Below, one piece after another: positions 51,301-60,814 of a stretch of DNA of 61,214 nt. The translations under genes were made by a program, and so were the position numbers. This DNA comes from Pseudanabaena frigida. GTDB taxonomy: Bacteria > Cyanobacteriota > Cyanobacteriia > Pseudanabaenales > Pseudanabaenaceae. The notes under the pieces were generated by a model. That model was not told the origin of the DNA and did not search any database. It saw only the letters and a program-made list of their open reading frames with translations. How positions within the stretch are numbered: position 1 is the first letter of the stretch; every line of letters begins with the position of its first letter. The stretch lies in assembly GCA_003242085.1 (NCBI GenBank), contig QBML01000033.1, forward strand, positions 1-61,214, read 5' to 3'.

Positions 51301-51365
51301 GACATAAAGCCCAAAAGATGAGTGGCGGCGCTTTGCGCCGCCACTCATCTTTTGGGCTTTATGTC
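51301..51365. terminator. Family-C perfect hairpin (31-bp stem)
   Basis: Left arm GACATAAAGCCCAAAAGATG, AGTGGCGGCGC, loop TTT, exact complement. The longest perfect member of the family. It lies between the hypE relic and the convergent phosphoribosyltransferase gene. Confidence 0.8.
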
Positions 51366-51397
51366 TTTGCTATAGCTCAAGAAGAAATTAGAGAAGA

Positions 51398-52048
51398 TTA
51401 GGACTTAGATAATTCGTGATTCGCTGATTGAAAATAGGATAACGCTTCTGAGGTAGTAACTTCAGGAAAATGCTTGTAGAAGCAGCTAACGCTCATGAAG
51501 ATTTCAGGTTGTTCTAGCAGAATTATTTTGTCGATAAGAGAGGTGAGCAATCTAGGTATTCTCAGAGGTGCGACAGGGACGGCAAGCCAAATTTCTCTGT
51601 AGGGCATATTTTTCATGGCAGCAGTGATCGCCGCAATCGTTGCACCTGTAGCAATACCATCATCGACAAGGATGGCAGTTGTCTCGGCAATTTCTAGCTG
51701 CGGTCGGAAGGGCTGAAACATGTGAAGTAGTCCTTCGGCTTTAGTACGTGCGTTGTGAATAGCATGAGACCACTCGCTAGGCGTGCAATATTCCCTTCCT
51801 ATATCCACTATAAAGCCGTCAGATGAGATCGCACCTAAAGCTGTTTCGGGATTAGAGGGAAGCGTAATTTTCTTAGCGATCGCCACATCTAGAGGGCAAC
51901 TAAGTTTTTCGGCAATGGGAGCAGCAACTAATACGCCTCCACGAGGTATACCATAGACGAGCGGATTCATAGGCTTGTCTTTGACAATTAGTTCGGCTAA
52001 TTGACAGCCAGCAGTATACCGATCTTCAAACAAACTGAGTACTTGCAT
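51398..52048 (-). CDS. Phosphoribosyltransferase-family protein
   Basis: A 216-residue type I phosphoribosyltransferase: LVYGIPRGGVLVAAPIAEKL at the N-terminus and the PRPP-binding motif AILVDDGIATGATIAAITAA. The group is common beside stress genes in many bacteria and the acceptor base is unknown. ATG at 52048 (MQVLSLFEDRYTAG) is chosen because this matches the family's usual start; GAGGAGG lies about a dozen bases upstream. A longer frame reaches 52096. Confidence 0.88.
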   Translation of the reverse strand: MQVLSLFEDRYTAGCQLAELIVKDKPMNPLVYGIPRGGVLVAAPIAEKLSCPLDVAIAKKITLPSNPETALGAISSDGFIVDIGREYCTPSEWSHAIHNARTKAEGLLHMFQPFRPQLEIAETTAILVDDGIATGATIAAITAAMKNMPYREIWLAVPVAPLRIPRLLTSLIDKIILLEQPEIFMSVSCFYKHFPEVTTSEALSYFQSANHELSKS

Positions 52049-52153
52049 GGAGAGTAAAACCTCCTCAAGAAGGATCTTGGGTAAACCAAGCGACAAATTC
52101 CTGATTACCTATTCACTTCCATTATATCGCTGCCGCCAAGTGTATTAGTACAT

Positions 52154-52206
52154 AAAACCCAAAAGAGAGTTGCGGCGCGTAGCGCCGCAACTCTCTTTTG
52201 GGTTTT
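52154..52206. terminator. Family-C perfect hairpin (25-bp stem)
   Basis: Left arm AAAACCCAAAAGAGAGTTGC, GGCGC, loop GTA, exact complement ending CTTTTGGGTTTT. It sits between the divergent phosphoribosyltransferase and phosphofructokinase genes, where neither needs a terminator. Confidence 0.75.
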
Positions 52207-52383
52207 GGGTTTGTCCTAACATAACTGGCTACGGCTATACATTCCCTAGAACCAGTTGTGAACTTGTGTTGCAAGATTTGAGAGATTTTCTTAAGTTTTG
52301 TCGAAGTAGAGAATTTGGGACGCTAAACGCGAGAATATCAGATATAAGCAATTTCTCATTCGTTAACGCTGAATCTATACGCT

Positions 52384-53505
52384 GTCATTCGTGCCGTAGT
52401 GAAAGTGGCGACGTATAAGTATGGATGGGAAGTCTACGGTATCCCCTATGGAACTGATGACTTTATCGAACTATTAGTCGGCAAGCGACAACCTGAAGAG
52501 CTACGCATCAAAGAACATGGTTATGACATTCCTGGCTTAGTACAAGGGTTAGATATTCTCTACTTTCTCAGTGGCAGTGTATTAGGTTCGATCAGTAAAG
52601 GGAATCCCGAACAACATGCTGACGATATCATTAATGGCTACGAGAAATTAGGTTTAACTGCTTTAATTGTTATGGGTGGTGATGGAAGTATCGAGATTTT
52701 AGATGGATTAGCCCAAAAAGCTGCCGATCGAGGAGCATCATGGAATTGGGTGGCGATTCCCAAAACCATTGACAATGATATTCCCTTCACTGAAGCGTCC
52801 GTAGGTTTTGATACGGCGGTTAATCGCGTTACTCAGGCTCTTTACGATCTCACTTTTACTGCCGCCAGCCACGATCGCGTGATGATCGTCCAAGTGATGG
52901 GGCGAGATTCGGGATATCTGGCGATGGAAGCAGGACTTGCTGGCGGCGCAGATGTGATCTTAATCCCCGAATTGACTCCCGTTTTAAATGAGAATGCAAT
53001 CATGGGAGTCTGTCGTCATATCGGTCAATTACAGCAGAATGGTAGAAGGTTTGCACTAGTGGTAGTTGCCGAAGGTGTAAAAAATCACCTCAGTCAAAAA
53101 GAGCATTACATCGGTGATTATCTCGCCCGTCAAATTCAAGAATGTAGCAGTAGACTTTGCAGTATCGATTCCCCAGAAACCAGTAATATTAGCCCTTTCG
53201 ATACTCGTGTTACGGTGTTGGGTCACGTCCAGAGAGGTGGTACACCAACCTCTACCGATCGCCTTTTGGCAACTGCTTTCGGTCGGGAAGCTGTAAATTT
53301 GATTGCTAATGGTAACTACAACCAGATGGTAATTTGGGAAAATGGCAGGGTGAGTAGTGTTCCCATCAGTCGGGTGATCGAGCAGATTAAAAAGGGTCGC
53401 CGAGAGAAGAAAGCTCCTTCACGGGTCGATCCTCAAGGTTTCTTGGCGAGAACGGCGCGGGATATTGGTATTTATGTGGGAGAAGCAAGTAGTGACGATC
53501 GGTAG
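52384..53505 (+). pseudogene. pfkA: 6-phosphofructokinase lacking its N-terminus
   Basis: The frame starts within AVIRAVVKVATYKYGWEVYG and covers the rest of a PfkA protein: LTALIVMGGDGSIEIL, IPKTIDNDIPFTEASVGFDT, IVQVMGRDSGYLAMEAGLAG, VTVLGHVQRGGTPTSTDRLL. The Gly at the first site with Lys in PKTIDND is the pattern of group-III ATP-type enzymes. The first 15-20 residues with the ATP-binding GGDCAGLN loop are gone. The DNA reads TTAACGCTG, 13 extra bases, then TCATTCG, as if a small insertion with GCTG duplication broke codons L-N-A-V. GTG at 52399 could start a protein of 368 residues, but it should be inactive. Confidence 0.8.
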
Positions 53506-54237
53506 ATAAGCTTACTTTTTCAAAGCCTTGAGCGTAAATCATCGACATGGCAGAACAGGAATTCTAAACTATCGAGGTTAAGGAATTTTGGTCAAGTGCA
53601 TTGGTTCATCGAACTCAAGAAGCGATCGCCATTACGGTAGTGACTAGCTATAGCTATATTTACAGTCCTATCAATTTTCAAAAGATTTAATTACACTGAA
53701 CTAACATTTCAAACGTACTAGCTCGAAAACCGCAAGAAGTATAGTGTTTGAAGGCTGCATCATTGTTTGCTAAGGTATTCAAGCGAATTTGTTGGATACC
53801 CAATTGTTGAAAATGTTCTACAGTTTTCATCACCATCTGTCGCGCAATACCTTGAAAGCATTAATAAATGAATGGGGTGAGTTTAACCTGAAAAAGCGGT
53901 GAGGAAATAGTGTTATGCGGGTACAAATGAACTTGATTGGTTTAAATGTTACCTCTATCTGACGTTGGCAGTACGGTAACGCCAATGATCTATTCCTTAA
54001 CAGCAAATGAATAGATCCCGAAAGTTCCCAAAGAAGAAGCCGAACGGGTGCTTGCTTAAGAAGATCAGCAATTTCAAAACAGCTTGAGGAATAGAACTAT
54101 TTCGTAGTAGGTTAAAGAGTTAATTTGTTTTAGCCACAACCACATCAAAAGTTTTAGGTTGAGTTTCTAAAACCACAATTTCTTATAAACAAAGTAAAAT
54201 TTAAACATATTACATTAAGAGTTCTGCAAGAGGTCTA
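53506..54237. other. Spacer with decayed sequence
   Basis: About 730 bases without an intact gene. It contains the GNAT relic at 53687-53862. Downstream, short open pieces such as VPKEEAERVLA (near 54028) suggest another unrecognised relic. Confidence 0.5.
53687..53862 (-). pseudogene. GNAT acetyltransferase C-terminal remnant
   Basis: The minus strand reads FQGIARQMVMKTVEHFQQLG, IQQIRLNTLANNDAAFKHYT and SCGFRASTFEMLVQCN with TAA. GIARQM is the end of acetyl-CoA motif A, and NDAAFKHYTSCGF is motif B. The first half of the enzyme is missing. Confidence 0.75.
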
Positions 54238-57021
54238 ATGAAAATTCATAGATACCTTCTTCCAGTAGCTTTAGCAACTTTTTTTCTTATTTCCATATTT
54301 GGACTATCTCCATTTCTCGCCCAAACCTCTTTCGATATAAATGCACCAACTTTAATTTCTCCAGCAGATAGTCTGCAAGAGGTCGGTCTTAAAAAATATC
54401 AGGCAAGGAAATATCGAGAAGCCATTCAAATCTGGGAAGAAACCCGCGAACTCTTTCACAAAAATCAAAACCTGCTTGGGGAGGCAAATGCACTCAACAA
54501 TATGGGTATGTCGTTTCGTCATTTGAGCAATTTTCGGAGAGCCGTAGAACTACATACAAAAACACTTGACCTTTGCACAGCCCTCCAACGATATAACCAA
54601 AATACTTTCGAAGTAATTGCCAAAAAAATATTGAATTCTCAAACTGCTTTTGCGCTTCACCAACAATCTCTTGGTATGCATCCTATTACTGACAGTAAAA
54701 CCTGCTTTGCTATATCTTGGAGAAATCTTGCATCTGATTATGTTGATCTAGGTGAGTTCGAACGTGCTATTAAACTGGCTAAACAAGCTTTATCTATATT
54801 TAAACAAATTCCCGATCGTTGGGGTGAGGGGATTTCATTGAATAACCTAGGAATTGTGTATGACTATATTGGGAAATATGATATAGCTATTGACTATTAT
54901 CAACAGTCCCTCGACTTGTTCAAAGCTACCAATGATTCTTTGAATCAAGGTCGGGTAATGAATAATCTTGGCATCACTTATCGACACTTAAGTAAATACC
55001 AATACGCCCTCGAATTATTTCAAGAGGCATTTACTATTGCTAGGAATACTGGTGATGTTGAATCCCAAGCCCATTCGCTGGGTATGCAAGGCTATGTATA
55101 CCGTTATCTTGGGGAATTTGAGAAAGCGATAGATTCATATCGGCGATCCCTAGAAATTTTTACTCAGGTTGATGACTTACAAAGTCAGGGTATAGTCCTT
55201 AACGGTCTCGGAATTTCCCACTATCGAACCAATCGTCTATCAAAGGCTCTCGAACTTCACTCTAAAGCATATGAAATTTTTGAACGAATTGAGGACGTTG
55301 CCAGTGTTGCTGATAGCCTACTCAATCTTGGTAATACCTATAGTGCCTTGGGCAATGACACTCTAGCTGAAGAAAATTTTCGGAAGGCATTGGATATCAA
55401 GCACAAGCTGAATGATCTACAGGGGCAAGTTAGATGCCTGAATGCTCTGGGGTTGATCGAGTACAAAAGTGGTAAGTTTCGGGAGTCTCTTTCTTCCTAT
55501 ACTCAAGGCTTATCTATAGCCGTAAATATTGGAGACCGAGAGATTCAGGGGAATTTACTGAGCAATATTGCCAGTATTTTCGTCAAAGCAAAACAGCCAG
55601 AACTGGCAATTCTCTTTTATAAACAATCCGTTAATGTAAGGGAAATCATCCGCAGTGACATCAGAAAGCTCGACAAACAATCACAGCGCTCCTACCTCGG
55701 CACCGTCGAACTTACTTATCGCAATCTCGTCGATTTACTACTCAAACAAGGGCGAGTCACCGAAGCATTACAAGTCCTCGACTTGCTCAAAATCAAAGAA
55801 CTAGAAGACTATCTCAAAAACTTCAAAGAGAATGATCGCACGGTAAAGGGTGTTGAACTTTTAGAACCAGAAAGAGTTGTCAGTAGACAGTTGATAGGTG
55901 TCAGTTTTGAGCGCATGTCCGAAATCAATCGTCAACTTGTTAGCCAGATTCAGCAACTGCCAAGATCGGAAATCAACAAAGTTCCTAACTATCTTCAAAA
56001 ATTGCCCCAAGGCGCAGCCCTTCTCTATCCCCTTATCCTCGACGATCGCCTCGAAATCATCCTGTTTGCTCCCAATAGTCCCGCCATCCATCGCAGCGTC
56101 AATATCAATAGAAAGGAACTTGAAGATCTTGTATTGACCTTTCGCGTTGAATTGAGAGACTACACCTCTTTAGATGTCAAGGATTCGGGCAAAAAACTCT
56201 ACGACGTTCTCATCAAGCCAATTGAAGAAGACCTCATCCAGACAAAAGCAAACACCATCCTTTATGCTCCTGATGGCTTATTTCGCTATATCCCCCTTGC
56301 TGCACTCTATGACGGCAAACAATGGTTAGTCGAGAAATATCGCATCAACAATCTTATTGCCTATAGCTTCTTCGACCAAAACAGCAAACCTCAATCCAAT
56401 CCCAGTATCTTTGCAGGAGCCTATGGCAATAGCAATCAAAAACTCGTATCTGGTTTTAGCCAATTACCCGCAACCATACCCGAAGTAAATAACATTAAAT
56501 CCACATTCACTAACACCACAGAGATTACCGAACAAAACTTCACAGCCGAAGCAAGTAAAAACAAAGCCGTTGGCAATGCGATCGTTCACCTTGCCACCCA
56601 CGCTAGTTTTCAATCGGGTAGCCCTCTCGATTCTTATATATTGTTCGGCGATGGCAGCAAGGTCACCCTATCTGCTATCAGCGACTGGAATTTAAAAAAC
56701 GTCGATTTAGTAGTGTTAAGTGCCTGTCAGACTGGTTTGGGTACTTCCGCCAATGGAGCCGAAATACTTGGCTTTGGCTATCAAGTGCAGAAAGCAGGAG
56801 CAAAGGCTTCTATTGCTTCTCTCTGGACTGTATCGGATGGTGGTACTCAGCTACTGATGCAAGCGTTTTACGAAAACTTGCGAAAAAGTAATCCTAGTCT
56901 GTCCACATCTCTCCGTGAGGCTCAGTTAAGCATGATTCATCGACCAGTTAGAAATGACGAACCAAACTTCAACCATCCTTATTTCTGGTCTGCTTTTGTC
57001 CTGATTGGTAATGGTTTGTAA
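54238..57021 (+). CDS. TPR-CHAT protease-like protein, exported
   Basis: A 927-residue protein. It has a signal peptide (VALATFFLISIFGLSPFLAQ) and roughly ten tetratricopeptide repeats over residues 45-480 (e.g. GRVMNNLGITYRHLSKYQYA). The C-terminal CHAT domain has the His of IVHLATHASFQSGSPLDSYI and the Cys of VVLSACQTGLGTSANGAEIL, the caspase-like dyad, then KAGAKASIASLWTVSDGGTQ. It presumably is a periplasmic or secreted cysteine protease/signalling scaffold. A second TPR gene follows after 106 bases. ATG at 54238. Confidence 0.93.
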   Translation: MKIHRYLLPVALATFFLISIFGLSPFLAQTSFDINAPTLISPADSLQEVGLKKYQARKYREAIQIWEETRELFHKNQNLLGEANALNNMGMSFRHLSNFRRAVELHTKTLDLCTALQRYNQNTFEVIAKKILNSQTAFALHQQSLGMHPITDSKTCFAISWRNLASDYVDLGEFERAIKLAKQALSIFKQIPDRWGEGISLNNLGIVYDYIGKYDIAIDYYQQSLDLFKATNDSLNQGRVMNNLGITYRHLSKYQYALELFQEAFTIARNTGDVESQAHSLGMQGYVYRYLGEFEKAIDSYRRSLEIFTQVDDLQSQGIVLNGLGISHYRTNRLSKALELHSKAYEIFERIEDVASVADSLLNLGNTYSALGNDTLAEENFRKALDIKHKLNDLQGQVRCLNALGLIEYKSGKFRESLSSYTQGLSIAVNIGDREIQGNLLSNIASIFVKAKQPELAILFYKQSVNVREIIRSDIRKLDKQSQRSYLGTVELTYRNLVDLLLKQGRVTEALQVLDLLKIKELEDYLKNFKENDRTVKGVELLEPERVVSRQLIGVSFERMSEINRQLVSQIQQLPRSEINKVPNYLQKLPQGAALLYPLILDDRLEIILFAPNSPAIHRSVNINRKELEDLVLTFRVELRDYTSLDVKDSGKKLYDVLIKPIEEDLIQTKANTILYAPDGLFRYIPLAALYDGKQWLVEKYRINNLIAYSFFDQNSKPQSNPSIFAGAYGNSNQKLVSGFSQLPATIPEVNNIKSTFTNTTEITEQNFTAEASKNKAVGNAIVHLATHASFQSGSPLDSYILFGDGSKVTLSAISDWNLKNVDLVVLSACQTGLGTSANGAEILGFGYQVQKAGAKASIASLWTVSDGGTQLLMQAFYENLRKSNPSLSTSLREAQLSMIHRPVRNDEPNFNHPYFWSAFVLIGNGL

Positions 57022-57127
57022 GTAATGAGTAGTTGTTCTAGTGGAAAACAAAAAAGGCGATCGCTTTTTTTGTTGGGAAATCGACTCGCTAAGACTAAAA
57101 TTTTGAAGTAGCTTCAAAGGTACTGTT

Positions 57128-57856
57128 ATGGCTTCGCAGTTCTACTCGATTGCATTTGTTTTGGTAATTAGCATTTTGGGATTTGGACTACCATCAGATT
57201 TGTCTTTAGTAACTGCCCAAGTGCAGACAATACAAAGCCGCAAGAATGATGCAAGTCGCCTATTTGAGCAAGGTAAAGAGAAACTTAAAAATTCTCAATT
57301 TGAGTCTGCCTTACAATCGTTTCAGCAAGCATTAACAATCTACCAAAACATTGTAGACAAAAGCTCTGAGGGCAAAACCCTGCTTTATATGGGGTTAAAT
57401 TACACTGCCATCAACAAAGTTGATAAAGCTCATGGAATCCTACAGCAATCTTTGTCAATTATGAAAGAAATCAAAGATAGAAAGGGTGAGGCGCAAGTAC
57501 TAGGAAACATTTGCATTGTTTATGCTTCCAAAAGTGAATTTGAAAAAGCTTTGCCATATATACAGCAAGCTTTAGTAATTGATCGAGAAATCCAAGATAA
57601 ACGAGGTGAAGGTTACGATTTAGCCTGTCAAGGTTTCATTTATTATTTTCGTGGCAAATACGACAAAGCTATTGAGAGCTTTCAGTCATCTCTGTCTATT
57701 GGCAAGGAAATTAAAGCAAAAGCAATTGAGGCTCAAGCATTAGCTGGTCTGTCTGCTGTTTACGGCAAACTAGGACAAAATAAAAAATCACAGGATTATC
57801 TCGGACAATCTTTTGCAATCTCACTAGAAATTAAAGATGAATTCGTAATACGCTAA
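57128..57856 (+). CDS. Exported TPR protein
   Basis: A 242-residue protein with a signal peptide (FVLVISILGFGLPSDLSLVT, cleavage near TAQ) and four or five TPRs (FESALQSFQQALTIYQNIVD; FEKALPYIQQALVIDREIQD; YDKAIESFQSSLSIGKEIKA). The repeats resemble those of the preceding TPR-CHAT protein, but no CHAT domain follows; the gene stops after YLGQSFAISLEIKDEFVIR. It may be a truncated paralogue or a partner scaffold. ATG at 57128. Confidence 0.82.
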   Translation: MASQFYSIAFVLVISILGFGLPSDLSLVTAQVQTIQSRKNDASRLFEQGKEKLKNSQFESALQSFQQALTIYQNIVDKSSEGKTLLYMGLNYTAINKVDKAHGILQQSLSIMKEIKDRKGEAQVLGNICIVYASKSEFEKALPYIQQALVIDREIQDKRGEGYDLACQGFIYYFRGKYDKAIESFQSSLSIGKEIKAKAIEAQALAGLSAVYGKLGQNKKSQDYLGQSFAISLEIKDEFVIR

Positions 57857-57984
57857 TCTCAATTAACTAGACAAATAGGTTGCAAACTAAATGTATAGAA
57901 TTATCTACACGTTATCGTTTTGCTTTAGTTGCTTTTACTGATTTACAATCCAATGTAAACAAGTAATTAACTTAGTCTAACTAC

Positions 57985-58179
57985 TTATTTAACAAACAGT
58001 GGAATAATCTGTAAAATCGAATAACTCGCGATCGATCCCGCGATCGCCATCGCCACGAACCAAGGAAATATTTGCCAGATGCAATATGCAATCATACCCA
58101 ATGCAGCGATCGCGGGAATGAAAAATAATAGGCGTAGGTATCTGAGTCTAGATTTAGGCTTTGCAGATTTTAGTTCCAT
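57985..58179 (-). CDS. Small membrane protein, unknown function
   Basis: A 64-residue protein with two membrane segments (LRLLFFIPAIAALGMIAYCI; WFVAMAIAGSIASYSILQII) and a basic N-terminus (MELKSAKPKSRLRY). Not recognised. It is divergent from the DUF29 gene. ATG at 58179. Confidence 0.6.
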   Translation of the reverse strand: MELKSAKPKSRLRYLRLLFFIPAIAALGMIAYCIWQIFPWFVAMAIAGSIASYSILQIIPLFVK

Positions 58180-58225
58180 GTTTGAATTGTTCTAGTGGAA
58201 AATGGGGATAAGTTAAGGGAACGCT

Positions 58226-58678
58226 ATGAATATGGGTTTGTATCAGGAAGATTTTTATCGGTGGACAGTAGAGCAGTCTAATCTATTACGATCAATTGAA
58301 TTGGAAGGGCTTGATACAAAAAACCTAGCCGAAGAGATTGCATCGTTGGGGAGGCAAGAACGGAAAGAGCTAAGGACTCATTTTAATGTTGTACTTGGTC
58401 ATTTACTAAAGTGGCATTTACTACCACAAGAGCGCAGTAAACTTTGGCAAGTGACAATTGACAGCGAACGCCGAGAAATTCTCTGGATATTACGAGATAG
58501 CCCTAGCCTCAAAGATAATCTCAGTGAAATCATCAAAGATAGTTATGAAGCGGCTTTGTATCTTGTGATGATTGAAACTTCTCTCGATGCTAAAGATTTA
58601 CCAAAAGACTGTCCTTATACGGTTGAGCAAATTTTGGACTTAAGTTTTCCTATTGGTATTGATAAGGAGTTAGCTTAA
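58226..58678 (+). CDS. DUF29 family protein
   Basis: A 150-residue DUF29 protein: LYQEDFYRWTVEQSNLLRSI, LDTKNLAEEIASLGRQERKE, HFNVVLGHLLKWHLLPQERS, WQVTIDSERREILWILRDSP, YTVEQILDLSFP. These helical proteins are abundant in cyanobacteria, function unknown. ATG at 58226 (a second at 58232). The SLOG-like gene starts 6 bases after it, so they are an operon. Confidence 0.93.
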   Translation: MNMGLYQEDFYRWTVEQSNLLRSIELEGLDTKNLAEEIASLGRQERKELRTHFNVVLGHLLKWHLLPQERSKLWQVTIDSERREILWILRDSPSLKDNLSEIIKDSYEAALYLVMIETSLDAKDLPKDCPYTVEQILDLSFPIGIDKELA

Positions 58679-58684
58679 AAACCT

Positions 58685-59182
58685 ATGAAATGGACTGCGA
58701 TCGCGGGAAGCTGGCGACATACTAATTTTGACATTGAGAACCAAGTCCGTGAAGAGGTGCGATCGCTACTTGTCCTTGGCAATGGGCTTGTTTCAGGTGG
58801 TGCTTTGGGTGTGGATTTTCTTGCGACTGATGAAGCCTTACAAGCGGGTATTGATGCTAGCCAATTAAAAATTATTATCCCGTCTAAATTAGAAATATAC
58901 AGCGCTCACTATTTGAATCGTGCTAGAGAAGGTGTAATCACTCGCGAACAGGCGGAAACTTTGATTTTTCAGTTGGAAACAGTGAGGTCAATGGGTTCAT
59001 TAGTTGAAGGCATGGCTCAAATTATTGATAAAGAGGCATATTTTAATCGCATTACCAAAATCATCAATATTGCTGACGAACTCATTGCTTTTCATGTCAA
59101 TGACACACAAGGGACACAGGATACTATTGACAAGGCTAGAACTAAGGGTATTTCAGTTAAAGTCTTGAGATATAAGGTTTAG
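58685..59182 (+). CDS. SLOG/DprA-like Rossmann-fold protein
   Basis: A 165-residue protein with the SLOG superfamily signature: WTAIAGSWRHTN at the first strand and LVSGGALGVDFLATDEAL at the nucleotide-binding loop. LKIIIPSKLEIYSAHYLNRA follows. SLOG proteins bind nucleotides, nucleotide-sugars or, in DprA, single-stranded DNA; which is unknown here. Coupled to the DUF29 gene. Confidence 0.8.
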   Translation: MKWTAIAGSWRHTNFDIENQVREEVRSLLVLGNGLVSGGALGVDFLATDEALQAGIDASQLKIIIPSKLEIYSAHYLNRAREGVITREQAETLIFQLETVRSMGSLVEGMAQIIDKEAYFNRITKIINIADELIAFHVNDTQGTQDTIDKARTKGISVKVLRYKV

Positions 59183-59276
59183 ATAGTTCTAGCGAAATTA
59201 GTTTTATGGACTTCCATACAAAAACGATCTCCAAAGGTAGCGATCGCTTTTACCTAATTCATTCACGATCGAAGAA

Positions 59277-60251
59277 TTATTGCACGGAAATAAATCCCAG
59301 ATTCTGCCCAATTTGTTGCCCCTGCGGAGAAAGCGCAAACTCGATAAATTGTTTGACAACAGGGCTAGTTGTTTTCTTTGCCGCTAAAAATAAACTACGA
59401 CTGATGGGGTACTTCCCAGCCTTCACGCTATTAATATCCGTTGGAGCTACACCGTTAATCGGCAAAATCCTCACGATCTCTTGCTTTTCTACTTGAGTAG
59501 TAGTTGCGTAACTAATACCGTTGTCTCCAAGTTCGCGCAAAATTGCTGTCGTCTCATCTTGTTTCCATGTAATGAAGTTAGCGCTATCAGGAGCAAATTG
59601 CTGCCCTGCCAAAACGATATCGAGGAAAGCTTGTCTAGTTCCACTAGATGAGGCACGATTGATTGCTTTAATCGGTAAATTTGTGCCACCAACCTGTGAC
59701 CAGTTCGTGATTTTACCCTGATAAATATCGCGTACTTGATCCTTGGTTAATCCACCTTTAAACGGATTATTAATGCCAATCACTATAGCGATCGCATCTT
59801 TAGCGATCGGTACTAATTGAATCCCTGCTTCTGCTTCTTCGGGTTTCAGTGGACGAGAAGTTGCAGCGACTGCTACAGAGCCGTTAATCAAATTTTTTAA
59901 GCCTTGGCTCGAACCAGTAGGACTTCCGTCAGGGACACCATAGGTTGTTGGAGTATTGGGATTAACCTGACTGTAAGCATTACGTAAATCTTTGACGAGG
60001 GCAACCATTGTCGTACTGCCGTCCATGCTCAAAATACTGGGATTCGGTAAGGATGTATCAAAGTTCAGGCTAGTAACTGATGCAGAATTATTTGGGGGAT
60101 TGCTTGAGTTTACTGGGGTAGTTGATTGAGTTGGTGGTGGTGACTGAACTTGCTTGCCTTGCTGTGAGAAGTACAAGTAACCACCACCTGCTACTCCTGC
60201 TGTGACTAGCATCGATAGCACCAAAACTATTGTTTCTTTACCCTGTGACAT
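59277..60251 (-). CDS. PstS-like phosphate-binding protein
   Basis: A 324-residue membrane-anchored binding protein. An uncleaved-looking N-terminal segment (TIVLVLSMLVTAGVAGGGYL) is followed by a Pro/Ser/Thr-rich linker and the PBP-like fold: ILSMDGSTTMVALVKDLRNA, VAVAATSRPLKPEEAEAGIQ, IAKDAIAIVIGINNPFKGGL, LTKDQVRDIYQGKITNWSQV, NRASSSGTRQAFLDIVL. The SGTRQAF motif binds phosphate. It may feed a Pst transporter or act as sensor; no pst genes are adjacent. ATG at 60251. Confidence 0.92.
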   Translation of the reverse strand: MSQGKETIVLVLSMLVTAGVAGGGYLYFSQQGKQVQSPPPTQSTTPVNSSNPPNNSASVTSLNFDTSLPNPSILSMDGSTTMVALVKDLRNAYSQVNPNTPTTYGVPDGSPTGSSQGLKNLINGSVAVAATSRPLKPEEAEAGIQLVPIAKDAIAIVIGINNPFKGGLTKDQVRDIYQGKITNWSQVGGTNLPIKAINRASSSGTRQAFLDIVLAGQQFAPDSANFITWKQDETTAILRELGDNGISYATTTQVEKQEIVRILPINGVAPTDINSVKAGKYPISRSLFLAAKKTTSPVVKQFIEFALSPQGQQIGQNLGFISVQ

Positions 60252-60505
60252 ATCTCTCAGTGCTTCTAATCTTTTCTTAACGGTATCGCAAATTTGACAG
60301 CTTGCTTAGAACCATCAATAAATCTCTAGGTGAGTCTTGCTAGAATAAGATTAACGCACAGACATCAAAAATGTTTGCTCTAGTTGACTGTAATTGCTTC
60401 TACGATAGCTGTGAGCGAATGTTTGACCCATCGCTTGAGCGCAACGACTGATATGCGATCGCCTAGATATACGAGTTGTTGGGATGAATTGCTAGTGGTC
60501 AAGAG

Positions 60506-60814
60506 TTAAGCAGCTTGTAAAATCATTTCGTTAGGAATTGATACCCAAACCTTAAACTGGTTTGCTTCAGGGGCGATTAATACGGCAAAGCCCAAATCTA
60601 GATCGCTTCGACATCCTGCGATCGCATCGGTTAGAGAGTTATAAGCCCTATCGACGACAAAGGTTTTACCTAGAAACACGATCGCTTTTTCAGTGCCAGC
60701 AATGGTGTTGATAACAATCAAGCGAACTTGGTTTAGTGAATTGAGAATCATTGTCTTTGCCTTGTGAACTGGTTTCTCTATGGGTTTAGTATCGCGTTCT
60801 ATCAAGGTTTGCAC
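60506..60814 (-). CDS. Small cytosolic protein, unknown function
   Basis: A 102-residue protein from GTG (60814), or 81 residues from an internal ATG (MILNSLNQVRLIV). The sheet-rich C-terminal part (LGFAVLIAPEANQFKVWVSI) and ...DAIAGCRSDL are not recognised. It ends PNEMILQAA. No operon partner. Probably a real gene by its even codon pattern, but no family. Confidence 0.5.
   Translation of the reverse strand: MQTLIERDTKPIEKPVHKAKTMILNSLNQVRLIVINTIAGTEKAIVFLGKTFVVDRAYNSLTDAIAGCRSDLDLGFAVLIAPEANQFKVWVSIPNEMILQAA

Noticed and set aside
52170-52418. 82-codon ORF before phosphofructokinase
   Set aside because: It runs from the family-C hairpin into the broken start of pfkA in the wrong frame; no family resemblance.
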